Position numbers and translations under genes: made by a program. 64,000 nt of DNA from Owenia fusiformis (taxonomy: Eukaryota; Annelida; Polychaeta; Sabellida; Oweniidae): NCBI GenBank assembly GCA_903813345.2, contig CAIIXF020000007.1, forward strand, positions 14,924,714-14,988,713, read 5' to 3'. The notes below the pieces were generated by a model. That model made no database searches and was not told the DNA's origin. It saw nothing but the letters and a program-made list of their open reading frames with translations. Below are positions 14,001 through 29,000 of the stretch, in pieces; the stretch's first letter is position 1, and the number at the start of each line of letters is the position of its first letter.

Positions 14001-17000
14001 CTTTTCCAGAACCTAGAAGAACCGTTTATGCATGTGACATTCTAATTTAAAATGGAATGGAATTTAAAATGGAATAAAATGGCTATTAACTAAATTCAAG
14101 CATCAACTTACTGTATGCAGTTGCAAACTGAAGTTCATTGCAATCACCTAGACCAGTACTGACTGGACATATGTACACAACCCCTGGCTTCTCAATATTA
14201 GATGTGCTTAATGTGGCTCTAGGGGCACCAACCAAAAATCTGAAAATAAAAACAGAAGTTAAGAATACATACAATGTGGAAATGATACACATGAAACTGT
14301 TTTTCAAATGTTTTATCTGTTTTCAACAAATGATTTCCTTCAGAATAGAAGCATACATAGTTATATCATAATATAATACAATACACTTTAAAATTCTGAA
14401 ATAAAAAAGTCATAATGAGGGATTAGACAAGATGGGTATATACCCTATTCAATTATAATGAAGACAGTACAGGGACTACTTACTGATGACTCAGTGAGAG
14501 TCTCGAAAAGAAAACTAGAGATTCCTGATATCCTGGAATTAGTCAACTAATAGGATATAATCATTAATCTTATAAATTAGATTGGCATCGACTCTGGGGA
14601 GGGAGGGGCTTCCTTATATACAGAGAATGGTAGGGGGATAATGGCTTGATGCTAGACTTTTAGGTCTAATCTTGCTTTTCAATAAATTCATTACAATTCA
14701 ACTCATATTCCTAAGCTTATAGACATACTGGATAATGATAATAATGATAATAATAACTAAAATACATGTAGAATATGTCGACAAAAAACTAACTTTGACT
14801 ATAATGTTAACTGAGAAACACTGGAAAGAATTCTCAGCAAAAATGTATTAAAATTAATTTGCCTTTACAATTAAACCTGCAAAGAGGAACACCTCTGTTA
14901 GTCTAAAGTCCAACTGACTCAATGTTAAATAAACTTCGCAACTAGAATACTTTTGTGTTCCACTTAGACAGGTCTAACTGTATATTCTCAGGAATAGGGG
15001 CGAGTTCATTGTGGGATCCACAGCCTTTACTATCCTTTTGGAATAGTTCAGAAGCTCTCTCAAAAGTGTTAGGTAAAGAGGGACTCTGATAGATCAGAAT
15101 GGGGCGAGTTGGGTTTAGCAAAGCCTGGACGAACAACTTCTTAAATCAGGTAGCTATGTTTACACAAATAGATCAGATAAATGCTTATTTAAAGCAAGAA
15201 TTTTTTAATCTTCTCAACTGGTTTCTACAGAGTGATTTAAAGCTTGTATTTTTAGATATTACTGTTTTACACTACTGTAGTAGTGAGCTGCAGCTATCAT
15301 ATATAGCCATACAGTAATACATTTTTCCCAGTCTAAGTAAGATACCCCCTTCTATATATAATATAAAATCTAACTTTTCGTAATGAGATAATAAAGACCA
15401 GAACAACGGCAACGCCAAAGCGTAGCGAATCCCATCGAACATTTTTCAAAAGGGGCACCTTCTACCAAAAGTGTCATTAGACAGTGTGCCATGCTTATAA
15501 TATTCACATACCAAATATGAACAAAATCGCTCTACTACTTTTCGAGTTATAGTAAAATACGTTAAAATGGTGGCCATTTTGAAAAATGGCCGCCTTCTAC
15601 TAAAAGTCTCATTAGACAGTGTGCCATGCTTATAGTATTCACATACCAAATATGAACAAAATCGCTCCACTACTTTTCGAGTTATAGTAAAATACATTAA
15701 AATGGCAGCCATTTTGAAAAATGGCCGCCTTCTACCAAAAGTGTCATTATACAGTGTGCCATGCTTATACGTATTCACGTACCAAATATGAACAAAATCG
15801 ATCCACTACTTTTCGAGTTATAGTAAAATAAGTTAAAATGGCAGCCATTTTTCAAAATGTCCGCCATTTTTCAAAATGGCCGCCTTCTACCAAAAGTGTC
15901 ATTAGACAGTGTGCCATGCTTACAGTATTCACATACCGAATATGAACAAAATCGCTCCACTACTTTTCGAGTTATAGTAAAATACGTTAAAATGGCGGCC
16001 ATTTTGAAAAATGACCGCCCTCTACCAAAAGTGTCATTAGACAGTGTGCCATGCTTATACGTATTCACATACCAAATATGAACAAAATCGCTCCACTACT
16101 TTTCGAGTTTTAGTAAAATAAGTTAAAATGGCGGCCATTTTTCAAAATGTCCGCCATTTTTCAAAATGGCCGCCTTCTACCAAAAGTGTCATTAGACAGT
16201 GTGCCATGCTTATAGTATTCACATACCAAATATGAACAAAATCGCTCCACTACTTTTCGAGTTACGGCAAAAATCGTAAAATAACGAGAAAAGGCCGCCA
16301 TTTTTTAAGATGGCTTCCGTGTGCTTTTTTAATATCTACATTTCTAGCTTTATTAATGTCCTATATAATTTTTTTACATTTAAAACATTTTGCTATTACA
16401 GTTTTACATATTGCACCTAAATTACTGTAAAATCGGCACTAAAATGGCCGCCATTTTTAAATGAGCGGCCATTTTGAAAATCGGCTTTCGAGCAGAACTT
16501 CTACCCCCATAGGGTATATGTATACAAAATATGAATAAAATCGGGCCAACGGTATTTGAGTTATTGCCCGGACGGACGTACGTACGGACGGACGTACGTA
16601 CGTACGGACGGACGGACGGAGGCGTTCCCTATATCCCTCCGAACTTCGTTCGATGGGATAATTAGGGGGGGGGGGGACTTGTTCCCAAACTGGCCCTATT
16701 TTAGATTCATTCCAGCACTCAAAATGAAATCTTTTATCTATACTTATAAACACAGATCACAATATCTTAATCTGTACCATATAGTTCCTGGCACGGTTAA
16801 AATGAAAAAAGAAGGAAATTAGACCTGTATCAACTGGTCCCCTTTCTGTTAAACAGACATTTTACCTACAATAGCCTTACTTTCTCCAACACCAGTGCAG
16901 TACCTCTATACAGTCTACAGCAGAATATTGTACAGACATCTCCATTCATGCAGAGTGTATATGGTCTATAATATATGGAGAATGTATATAGATATCTAAA

Positions 17001-20000
17001 CCACATCCCTAAATTCTATTTGACTCTTTACTAGCCTATTCATGGTGTTCAATGTGAAAACATAATCATAACAATGAAATACTTGAACATGATAACACAA
17101 GAGGACCTTCCTTACAAATTCAATAAAACTGACTCAATATAACAGTCTAGATTGGATTCCATTCCTTGTATCCTAACCATTTTAACCATAATGTCTAACA
17201 TCCTCTTTAGGAAGCAAAGATGAATTAGTAAAATACTGTAAAATAAATACTGAAGTAGCTTATAATTTTCTGAAGTACTTATGAGATTCAATTCCAATGG
17301 TTCATCTAGTGTTTACTTTTACTTAATGCTAGCATAAGTAAACAAAGCATATGAACCAAACTCAGTATAACTTACTTAAAGCATATTTTCTGAGTGTAAA
17401 CGCACATATTATGCCTTATACTGTTTATATCATAATAGTTCTTGGAAAAGGATCAGTCCATATAATAGATGACCCTTTTGCATCAGTTCCTTGACACTAC
17501 AAAAAGTATTTACAACTATCAGATTCAGATTATGATGTAAATATAATATAGGTATGTACGCTAATAATTAATCATTCTTTCTTTAGCAGAATAGGTTTAA
17601 TCAAACAATATAAGAAAGGGATAATAAATGCACCCCTCCCTCTTTCTACAGCCAATCCAAACCAACATATTACAGATACATGTATATACATATGTTTTAT
17701 TTCCATATTTTACACATCATATTAAAACTGAAGTCATCATAGCTAATGTTTCATCCTACAAATATTCTGCTATAAGAAGGAGTGAAGCTGATAAAACAAA
17801 CAAGTTAAAAAGTAACAGAATGTTTAAGAGGTTCTAATATGTATCCTGACTTTATATACTAAATTGGTTAATATCTTCATTAGAGACATAGCTTCTAAGG
17901 GGAGGCATCAAAAGTTCAATGTCGGATCGGAAACTAAATAAATCTAGTTTTGACTCTGACCCCCCCCCCCTCCCCCCAAAACTAAATACTATGAAAGTTG
18001 ATCGCTGACTTCCGGTTTGAGAATTTGAAAAATTATTGCTGAACACGATCTAGTTTTTGATAATTCCTATCTTAATTTGCTGCTTTTATCAACTATTGAT
18101 AGAATAGAATCTATTGGAATGATCTTGACGAAGAAAGCATCTGATAAAATCTCTATTTTTAAACCATTCCGAGGCATTCTGAGTCAAAATTGCCAAAAAT
18201 TTGAAATGTTGAAATTTGTCGGATAGCAAACTAAAATTTATTTAGCTTTCTATCCGACATTGAACTTTTGATGCCTCCCCTAAGAGGTGATGATTCGACT
18301 TTTCAATGAAAATCTGTTAAACAACCACATTCTTATGAATAAGAACAACCAAGATCTTAAAGAATATTAGTAGCATATCACCAGATAAAAGTGAGTAGTA
18401 TTCAGATGAGGCTCACTCTCTTACTTGTCTGTAAAGACATTGTAATATACATAGCATACATGTAAAGTCTTTCAATCAAATCCATAGATGCTATGATATA
18501 CATAGATGTAAGTGACAAACCAAAATGGGAGTCATCAAAAATGTTATGTCTGTATTGAGAGAAAAATAAAAGCCTTTTTGAGGTGTTTGTAAACTAAAAC
18601 TGAAATCTGCATATAGAGCCTAATTGAATACTGTAGTAATCTCATTTAATAATGAGGGGGCATGGATAGAGACTTAATATGTACCAAATTGTGCAAGTCT
18701 AAAGTTAATTCTTGTGAAAAAAAAACAAACATATGAAGAACAGAAAAAGTAACAACAATTATTTCAGTACTTGTTTTAGCACTTGCTCTTCTAGCAACAG
18801 TCTTATTCCTTTAAGATAGAGACATGTCAAAACATTCCAAGTGTATACAAGGTCATATCCTCAGAATACCAAAATAATCAGATACTGATCTTGATTTAGA
18901 AAAACAATCAAGATACATCACAAAATAGCCAATACAAGTGAATTCAGAAAAAGAGTAAGTAGACATAAAAAGTATATTTCTAATTAATATCTGATACTGA
19001 TGGTTTTATAAATGTCAGTTTGAACGTTTAGGTCATAATAGTGTTTTGATCTTCACTTCTCCTTAAATGACCAGATCGGGATCACCGGTGAATAAGTCAG
19101 GTTGATTATCCTAGTAAGATATGCCAAAATTTTTCTGATGAGTATTTCTGTGATGTTGTTGGAATCTTCTGCCAAGTTATCTGCCCTTAGTTGCACTACA
19201 TCTACCTTTTGCTGGCCTTAGTGGCACAGTCTGGTTCGAAATATCAGATAATAAAAACAAAACCATTTGACTCAAAATAAATAAAAGTTCTGTTTTCAAA
19301 CTTATCTTCAAGCTTTGAAGTCAAGAGGTTAAAAATAAAATCTATACCTAACAATATTTCATTTGCTTCATTTGATAATCTGTCTCATCAGAGTCTAGTA
19401 TTAAATCAGTAATGTCTGATATTAGAAATAATGAAACCATGAAATTTCCATTTGTCATTCCTTATAGGATTTTAATCACCATGGCAGAAGCTACCAGCTT
19501 GTGAATCAATACTATCTGGTGTACATCGTACCTATAAAAGAGTCTTATTTGAAGTTTTTCCAGTTATGATGAACTAATAACAAGGCATTAACATGCAAAA
19601 TGGCACCACCAGCCATTTGTTACAGACACCTGTGATGGTGACATAATAAACGATATATGAACAAGAAAATACAATAAGAGTAGAATCAGTTGTTACATAC
19701 ATATATATAGAGATTATCCGATATGAGGTTCAGGATATTGGGATTATCCCGAGGCAAATATAATATATTTGCCCGAGGGCCGCAGGTCCCGAGGGAAAAT
19801 ATGTTATATTGGCCAAGGGATAATCCCAATATCCTGAACCGACTATAGGATAATATGTTTATCCCATACCAATCTTGGTCATCTGGTTCACATTGTTCAA
19901 TCGTGGAAATATTTTAGAATATTCATGTCCAGTTTTGTTTTCTCAAATATTCCCATATTTATTTTCTCGAATTTTTGATTGATTAAGTGGATGCTCCTTG

Positions 20001-23000
20001 CTATCAAACAGATCCCGATTGTCTGTGTTTTCTCCATTGTTGTTTACAGTCATAACGCGAACGTTACAAATTATGAACAAATATGCGAGCGACGATTATG
20101 ACGTAGCGGGCAGATATACTATATCTGCCCGCTCGGAGCGGGACGTAAAGCTATATCTGCCCGCTGATGAAAATATAAGTTTTTACAAACTGGCTTTATG
20201 TACCTGTAACACGTCCAAGTATGGGATAAATTAGTTTATAGAATGCTTATCATTTCTATAATTTCCTTGTATATAGTGAAGTACAGTACAGTCTAAAGTG
20301 CAGTTAATTACCAAATTGAAACAACATCCACAAAAACAACAATGACACATGCTACTAGAGGAAATCAATGATAATGTTATTAACTTGCAATTTTCATAAA
20401 TTACTAGCCATTAAGGGAACCCCTTGATCAAGTACATAGATTTCCCCCATATACTGCAGACATCGTCATAAAATACAGTCTTCTTTAATACTTGTATTAA
20501 TATTATTATATTTACTAGAAATCACAGAAAGAAAAAACATTTAAAAGATATTGTAGTAAGAAGGGTGACCATAAATATATGTTTCCAAATCCATATATAT
20601 ATACCATGTTGTCGGTGTAGCTAATATTTACTGGACTGGGGAAACCGATAACTGAACAACAACAGATCAAAATGCTCCTTTATCACTTGGTGGTTCAATC
20701 ACCTTCAAAATTCCTGGGGCCCCAATATAACACTGTCTAGTGCCTACCTTAAACTGAGCAAAGTCGTTTATATTTGATACAATAGGCTAGGGTAATATAT
20801 CAATACTTTCAGGCTCATTGTGACCAGAAGGAATATAAGCAAAGCAATCATAGCAATCAGCAATAGAGGCTGGGAAATCATTTCTGATATTGGGTGTAAT
20901 TATTTCAAGTGCCATCAGTGCCACTTCAGATACCACCATACACAGTCATTTTGGGGTCATATAAAATCTGTATTAGATGAGCTGGGAAGCAATAGAATGG
21001 ATTGTCAAAGCCTAAGTATAAATATGGTGTCTTAGAGTTTGACCATTACCCAGTGGATGTCAAAATGGTGATTTGAGCTAATTTCAAAAGAGATTTCTAA
21101 AGGTGTCAGACTTCAAATACATGATGAGCTTGTTTCAGCCTGGGTTTAAAACACATAGTGATACAATTATAGCTATCCTAACTATTTGTTGTACTATCTG
21201 ACATAACTTATAGCCATAGGCTACCAGCAGCAGAAGCCAGGTGGTGAAGCACAGTTATGGGAGGTTATGCTTTCCTCAATGGAGTGCCAGATGAAATATA
21301 GCAGCATACCAACCAGTTAGTGTATAGAACCATTGGCCTTGGAACCCAGCAGCAAACATCTACAATAAATCACCACTCTTCCAAAAGAGTTATATGTACT
21401 TCATCGTTGAGTGCATTACACCAAAGGTGGGGGTTTCCACTAGAAAAGAACTTCACCCAAAACTAGAAGCTAGCCTCAAATATTTTTGTTATTTCTATGG
21501 CAAATACATGAGCTTACATAGGTCTACAGAGTTGAGGAATATAGGACACAAAAAAACTTGGTAACATTATCAGACAAACAAATATATACCACTTAAAAAA
21601 GAGTTTATATCATCTAATCCAAACAATGCAGCAGAGAGTGTTAACTGTATCTCTACTCCTTGCTTAGTGGTTGGTCAGCTGTCACACTTTTTTAAAGGAG
21701 TTAGTTAGTACCCTTTCAATTAGGTTGATTGTTGCTTCTATAAAAGAGAACTTCATCTACACGTGCAAGGCACTTCAGAAAAACCAAACCAATCCCAATT
21801 AAAAGGGATTTATTGCAATTTGAGTTTTCTCAGTTGATCACATCATTATCACAGATTGAATTCTGGACATTACAAGTGATATGTCCATGACGTCAGTTGA
21901 ATAGTAAACAGTATATATAACAAGGAGATTCTTTTAATAGGAGTAGGGGGCTATAAGGTGATGAAATGTTTAGGTTTGAAGATTCAGAAGATGTTACATT
22001 ATTGAATCATCTCAATGTAACATCCTCCTTATAACCCCACCATGGAGTCATTATGATAATAGCTGTATCAATGTATTAGAGAAACATGGTATGTTATTCT
22101 AGAGAATTTCACCCTTTCTTCACCCATATAACTCAACAGAATAAACATCATGCCCAATGTTAAAGAAACAGAAAGTATCATACATACCTAAGGTAAACTG
22201 ACAGTGGCTACTACACAACTAGAACTAGATTGCTTTATCTGGGGAACATTATCATGCAGCTTTCCTAACCTCAGTTTAATACATCTGTCTCTTCCCCTTC
22301 CTTCTCTATGTATCCTATTATGCATTATGTCTTGAAGATATGATGAGGAGGTGCAATAGAGTTGCAGATGCACAAAGTTGCAGATGAGAATGCAAGTTGA
22401 ACATCTTTTAAGAAAACAATTTAAAAAAAACCATCAAAATTGAACACCATGTACGGTTGAATTTGGAATGTTGAAAGTGAAAAGCTCTGTATGTTCAATG
22501 CACAATCTCTTCTTCCAATGTATAGTATACATGTATGTATCGCAGAGATTGGTAGAAAGGTTCCTGGCCATTAAGTTATGCCTAAAATTCCAGAGGGAAT
22601 CAGTAGAAACCTTAATACTGTCTAGGCCTAATTCCCCTGGTGATTCTATCTCTGCAAGAGCTAGCACACAGAGCCAATATAATCCTAATAAAAGTTAGAA
22701 ACATATCTCATTTTACAATATAGTTCTTGATTCAATTACAGTGATTCTGTTATTTTAGTTTAGTGTAGCAAAAATTCATCAACCTAAAAATATGATTATT
22801 CCAACAATTGTTAACCAATTATAACTCTCAAGATTATATCAATCTTGTTAAAGTTAACAGAAAGCATGGAAAAGACTGGAAAATACAAAACCCAAGTAAT
22901 GAATAGCATCACAGTGATCTCACAGTATTAGAGCAATATTCGAAAACATGGCACTCTGTTTAAATTTTGAAAAATACATGACAACCCTGTTAAAGTATTT

Positions 23001-26000
23001 CTCTACCCTATGAAAATGATCAGATATTTTCACCAAACTCTGAAATAAAATGTTCACCCTGATGAGAAAAAAGAAAAAAAGAAATAACAAGAGCATGCAT
23101 TCATGATAAAACCAACGATATATTCAACCACACAAGTTTGCTAATTTCTGGCTTGTGTGCAGGACTATATATTGTATTTATGAAATGTATCGAACCTGGC
23201 CAGTGTTGATACACAAAGGAAACATTTTATTAAGCATTATTGGACTGGGAGATTAGACTCTTGTGTTATAAATATAACATTGACATAAAGGCTCTGTTTG
23301 TCAATACTCATGACTTAGAAGTCTCTCTGTTTGGATCAATAATCTAAAATAAAATATCCCTTAACCTTAACATTCCCAACAGAAACATTGCCATTAAATG
23401 ACCATTTTGTACTGAAAACATAAAGTTACACTATTTGGAAACCCCTTTTTGGGCTTGTAGTTTATGGAGCCCTATATGGTGAAATTGTTAAGCAATAATG
23501 ATTATATCATTTCCTATATCCAAAACAGGAACCAAACACAATATGTAACCACATTCCCAAAGCATGGAAAGTCCCCTCAACACATTGTGTTAAAGGAATA
23601 TTCCTTGCCAAACCATCTCTCTCCTCATATGGTAGCTATAACCATATATATGCTTGCAATGTTTAGCAAAACACGCAAAAATGTTTTGATATGGTCAAAT
23701 TTGATCACTTAGAAATGTGATGCTCAATTCCAGTAAGCTGCCATCTTTTAAAATTTCACACAGGAAGTGATGTCATCGACTCTCAACTTTGCATATAGCA
23801 TTAGGTGAGGAGCTATTAAGAATTACAAAACCAGCTAAATATTCTTTTTCAACTTTGTATCTTATTTAATCCTTCTGAAAATCTCTTCTTTTATTCTAAG
23901 TTGACAAGCCCTGAAAATATTTTTGCACAGAAAGTAATGATCACTTGTCTAGAAATGATTTTGTGCTACTTTTCTATACTGTTATGGGCAAGGTTATAGA
24001 AGTTGAGAGTTGATGACATCACTTCCTGCAAGAAATCTTAAAAGATGGCAGCTCACTGGAAATAAGCACTAGATTTTTAAATGATCAATATTGACCCCAA
24101 TAAAACATTTTCCCATGTTTTGCTAAATATGGAAACTATATATATGATTATAGCTACCATATCAAGAGAGAAAGGGTCTGGCAAGAAATATTCCTTTAAA
24201 TGATATACAGTATATATACTTTCACAATGTAAGGAACATTGCCAGTTTGGATCTAATTAAACCAAATGACATTATTGTTTGTATTATTGTAAGAAAAGGA
24301 GGCACAGCCTAATTAGCTGGAGTGTCAATAACCTGTTCCTTACTGCATTTCCACTTTGAAAAAATGCTTCCAGCATATGCCAGTATGCTTCCTTACAAAC
24401 TTGCTTCCTATGGAAAAGTATAAAGGTGCTGTTGCAGTGAACTAGAACCTACAGCTATAGTTACAGTATATTATCTCCCCAAGATGTTCAAGATCAAATT
24501 GATTTCTTGAAGAGCAAGTCTTGTTGTATATGAAATGGAAATAAGAAAGTGTGAGGTCCACTTTAGTGCAATTAAAATCTATACAGGGACATCAAGTAGT
24601 CAAGGAGTGTTTTATACAAAATCTCACCAGGAAGCTAGTTTTTACCTAAGACCACTCAAAGATTAAGAACAGTGTTCTATAAAAACAGTTGCCATATTTA
24701 GCATGTACAAGTGTAGTAAGATTTAATAAAAATGTAAAAAAAAACAAGATACTCCAGCTCTAACAATAAACAATAACCTTAAAGAAGTAGCTGGTAATTA
24801 AATAATACATGTTTTATATGATGTTTTTATGAGAAAGTTACTCTTATTTTGTATCAATGGAAGGGTCATGTAAACTTTCTATTTTGCATTGGTTCTGGTT
24901 GCCTGATGGCTTATCAGTTGATGTTAATTCACAGCAACATTATGTCATGACTTACAGTAAAACCTGTATACGATATCTTTAATTTGAAGACTCTCAATGC
25001 GAACACTATTTTGGTCCCATTTTTAATCTACACTGGAATTCCCTGTTAAAAAGTCTCAAAATGTGAGAACCTGTCAAATCTGAACACTTTTGGTTGGCCC
25101 CATTGGCATGACATGTTTTACTGTATAGTGGGAAAAGTTAGAGCAATAATACAGTTAATCCTGCAAAACTGAACACCTAAGGGTAAGCAGCATCAGTTAA
25201 CTAGTCTTAGCTAGCAACTCTCAGATTTTTGGCTAGCAACCGAAGATTCCTCAAGAAAAGCCGGAGATTGCCAGAGATTGCCTAAGATCTTCTTTGCAAA
25301 CGAAGTTGGCCAAGGGTACCACGAATGTGAAGAGGACGTCTCTAATTGGTCAAAAAGAGAGGCTCGGCATTCTCTGTCAGATTGAATCGGCAAAATTCTG
25401 TTGTAAGGCTTACATTCGGTTGTATGGCTTATCTTCGGCTACATGGCCCAACCTCGATTGAATGGAAAAGATGCTGTCCCATTATCTATTACGCCTTGTC
25501 TTGCATGAAGCCTGAAAACTCCCCCAAATAAGGTATAGTAAGAGGTCACAAGGGCTTGGAACAAAACAACCAAATCAAATTAAGATGCATTTCCTCAAAT
25601 AAAGGGTTTTGTTCTGGATGACTTTCTCAAGCTTCAGGGGAATAGCAGTAATGTTATTGTTAGTCTTGATCAAGACCCTGCACAATCCTATTCTCTCTTA
25701 TTAAGAGAAGAGGTAAGGGGAGAGTAAAGACTAGTCTTGAGATTTCAGATCTAACTAGAAAAAACTCTAAACCAGATGCAAGTTCAGTACAACTTTAATA
25801 GAACACAGGACCTGAAAAAATTTCTAACTTGGATTTGAAAACCCAAAGATTATTTGTAACTGGTTGTCCTCACCTAACCAGCATCTTTATAAACAAACAA
25901 TGAATCTTCAACTCAAGTCATCCTACTGTACATATGTTGAAAATAATTGTTTACAATAAGTTCTTTAGTTTCAGATTAATTATTGTCTTTCCTTTATATC

Positions 26001-29000
26001 AGAACAAAGAGTTTATATTTAGATCAATCAGAAAGCAATAAAGGCCAAACAAAAGAAAAATCAGATTACAAGAGAAATCAAAACCTGAAAGAGCGTTGTA
26101 AGAATGAGACTACAAGAATGGGGAGGGTTACAGAAAGACTCTCACAAGTTATAATTTCTTGGTTTGAATATATTCGGATGAAATAATTATGATTCATTTT
26201 TTGATTCATATGGAGCCATCAATCAGTAAATGTGGTTTCTTATTTACTCATCATGGAATGCTTCCAACAAAATACTTGTAAGACACAAGAATGAAAAACT
26301 ACATTCCCTTTCAAAATAACAGGTGAAGAGTCATACAGCTCTCAAAAATGACATAGATCAACACCACTCACAAAAATGAGAAAATTATACAGATTACATG
26401 TATTCATGTCTTATCAGAAAACTGGTGAGAAATTAATATTTTGTAAGAGACATTACCTGTAGGGCTCAGGTATGATTGCTAGCAGATGAGTTTAGAACTG
26501 GGTTACTTATACATCAGGCTCATCAACACTCTACCAAATGTTAAAATCAGAGTCTATGAACCTCTAAATATAAAACATTTGTGATATAAATGTCCATTAG
26601 GTTCAATATTACTGATTTTCTTTTAATAACTAATATTTGAAAGGTGAGGTGGGGGGGGGGAGATAGGAAACAGTTTCATACAGATTGAAGACCGGTATAA
26701 CAATATTTTAGGATTTAGTAGCCAGGTATACATGTTCAGTAGAACCTGTTAAGTGGAACACCTCTGTTAGTGAAACACTTTCAGAGTCTCAAGCCCAAAT
26801 GAGTTAGTAGGAAATTTAAGCTTGCAATGCTTTTCACAACCTAAACTTGAACAGAAAATATTTAAGCTATGCATTTGTATAGGCAATGGTCATACATATA
26901 GAGGCCAAAATGCCCTAATACGTCACTTCCGCTGAATAGAAAAAAGTAGTATTCAAAAATAAATGTAGTCCCAACACAATTGTGATCATGACGAGTCAGT
27001 AAGCTAGTATGTAGGCACAGTTGTCATCTTTTTGCAATGACAACATGCCATTTCTTCTGAAAATGCGTTTATTTGGGTTATCTGAAGGAAAATTTCGAGT
27101 CAAGTGGCGTATTAATTTTGCCTTCATTTTTGTGAATTTAAATTTGTGTCTGCAGAGAGAGGGGGTAGTGTCACAATTGACCAATTATTTCAAAAAGTAG
27201 ATGATTGGCCCCTATTGAGTTTAGTGTCAAGATGTAGCTTAGACATAGCTTTAGAACCTCAGATAGGCCAGTGAGGCCACATAAATCCATAACTCGAGAT
27301 AAAAAGTCAGGCGTTTGCCCTTTTGCCCATTGACTAGTATGGTGACGTGAATTAGGGCAGTTTTGCCTATTAGTCACATGTGAAAGTGACCGAATTTTTT
27401 TAAAACTACTCAGAATCGCCCAGAATTGAAGTTTATTAGTGTGAAACATATTTTGGACGGAGGCAAAAAGGGGAATTTTCATGAACAAATTTAATGTTTT
27501 TGCTGAATCAGCAATTTTCGCTTTTTACCCCAAAAACCACTGATTTTGAGGATATTTGGCTACAATTTTGTCCTTAGTGACCCCTAAATGTCATTTTTTG
27601 TCGTAAATGGGGAAGCCAACGAGTTGCTATTCATAATAAAGATTGAATTTTCCATCTTATGGTTTCCAGTATAGAAAGAAGGTACATATCGGGGGTGCAG
27701 TCAGAAATTGGTGAGTTAAGTGTCAATTTTTGATGTATTTATTCACTCTGAATGACTATTCGAGCTAAAAAATATCTCAAAAGTCCCAATTCTCTAGGCC
27801 AGAGTCAAAACTGATCAAATTTGTCATCATTTTTCAAATCAGAAGGTTGTTGAATGGAATAAAGTATGAAAAAGTGATGATTTTAGTAAGATTTTGCCAA
27901 AAAGTGGGCCAAATTTGTCCAATTTTCTGGTTCATGGTTCAGTGATTTTGGCTAAAAATCGCAATATGCAATAAAATACTCAATTTCTTGACACAATACT
28001 GAAAAATGTCACCATCAGGCAGTGGATTTCATGATGTAAATGAAAAACTAGTCAAATTTAAAGGAAAACCATTGGGTTCTTGGAAAAATGACCCCAGGGG
28101 TAATGAAGTAGCCATATTTTTCATAATTGCTGTCAGAATATTCTTAAACTGCACAAAACTACTTGAAAAACTCTAGTTAATTGGAAAAACGCAATTTAAA
28201 GCCAGAAATCATCCAACCATGTGGCTATTAGGCCAAAATGCCCTAATACGTCACTTCCGCTGAATAGAAAAAAGTAGTATTCAAAAATAAATGTAGTCCC
28301 AACACAATTGTGATCATGACGAGTCAGTAAGCTAGTATGTAGGCACAGTTGTCATCTTTTTGCAATGACAACATGCCATTTCTTCTGAAAATGCGTTTAT
28401 TTGGGTTATCTGAAGGAAAATTTCGAGTCAAGTGGCGTATTAATTTTGCCTTCATTTTTGTGAATTTAAATTTGTGTCTGCAGAGAGAGGGGGTAGTGTC
28501 ACAATTGACCAATTATTTCAAAAAGTAGATGATTGGCCCCTATTGAGTTTAGTGTCAAGATGTAGCTTAGACATAGCTTTAGAACCTCAGATAGGCCAGT
28601 GAGGCCACATAAATCCATAACTCGAGATAAAAAGTCAGGCGTTTGCCCTTTTGCCCATTGACTAGTATGGTGACGTGAATTAGGGCAGTTTTGCCAAATT
28701 GGCATTTCGATTTTATATGCAAGCTTAAACTCCCTAATGTTAAGTGGAACACCTCCAAAGCAGAACACCTTTAAAGGTTTTTTTTTTTTTTTTATTCATA
28801 GAATTTATTTTACAAATACATAAAGTACATAAACATTATACACTTGTAGTGGCTTTGCTGAAGGCATTATCAGCCACTTGATTTATAATTGCAGGGTGAA
28901 GAAAAAAGAAAAATTTAAATATGGACTCAAGAGTGAAGTGAGTGGTGGCAGGGAAACCTACACATTTGCACATTTTTCTAAAAATGATGCAGTGAGCTTT

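Noticed and set aside
15446-16081. Frames on both strands with HGTLSNDTFGRRRPFFKMAAILTYF-like repeats as a repeat protein.
   Set aside because: They follow the 135-bp tandem unit and break where the 20-bp insert changes the frame.
26902-28695. Terminal-repeat retrotransposon in miniature (direct 466-bp repeats as LTRs).
   Set aside because: The blocks do not begin TG or end CA, no primer-binding site follows the first and no purine tract precedes the second, and each block has its own inverted ends.
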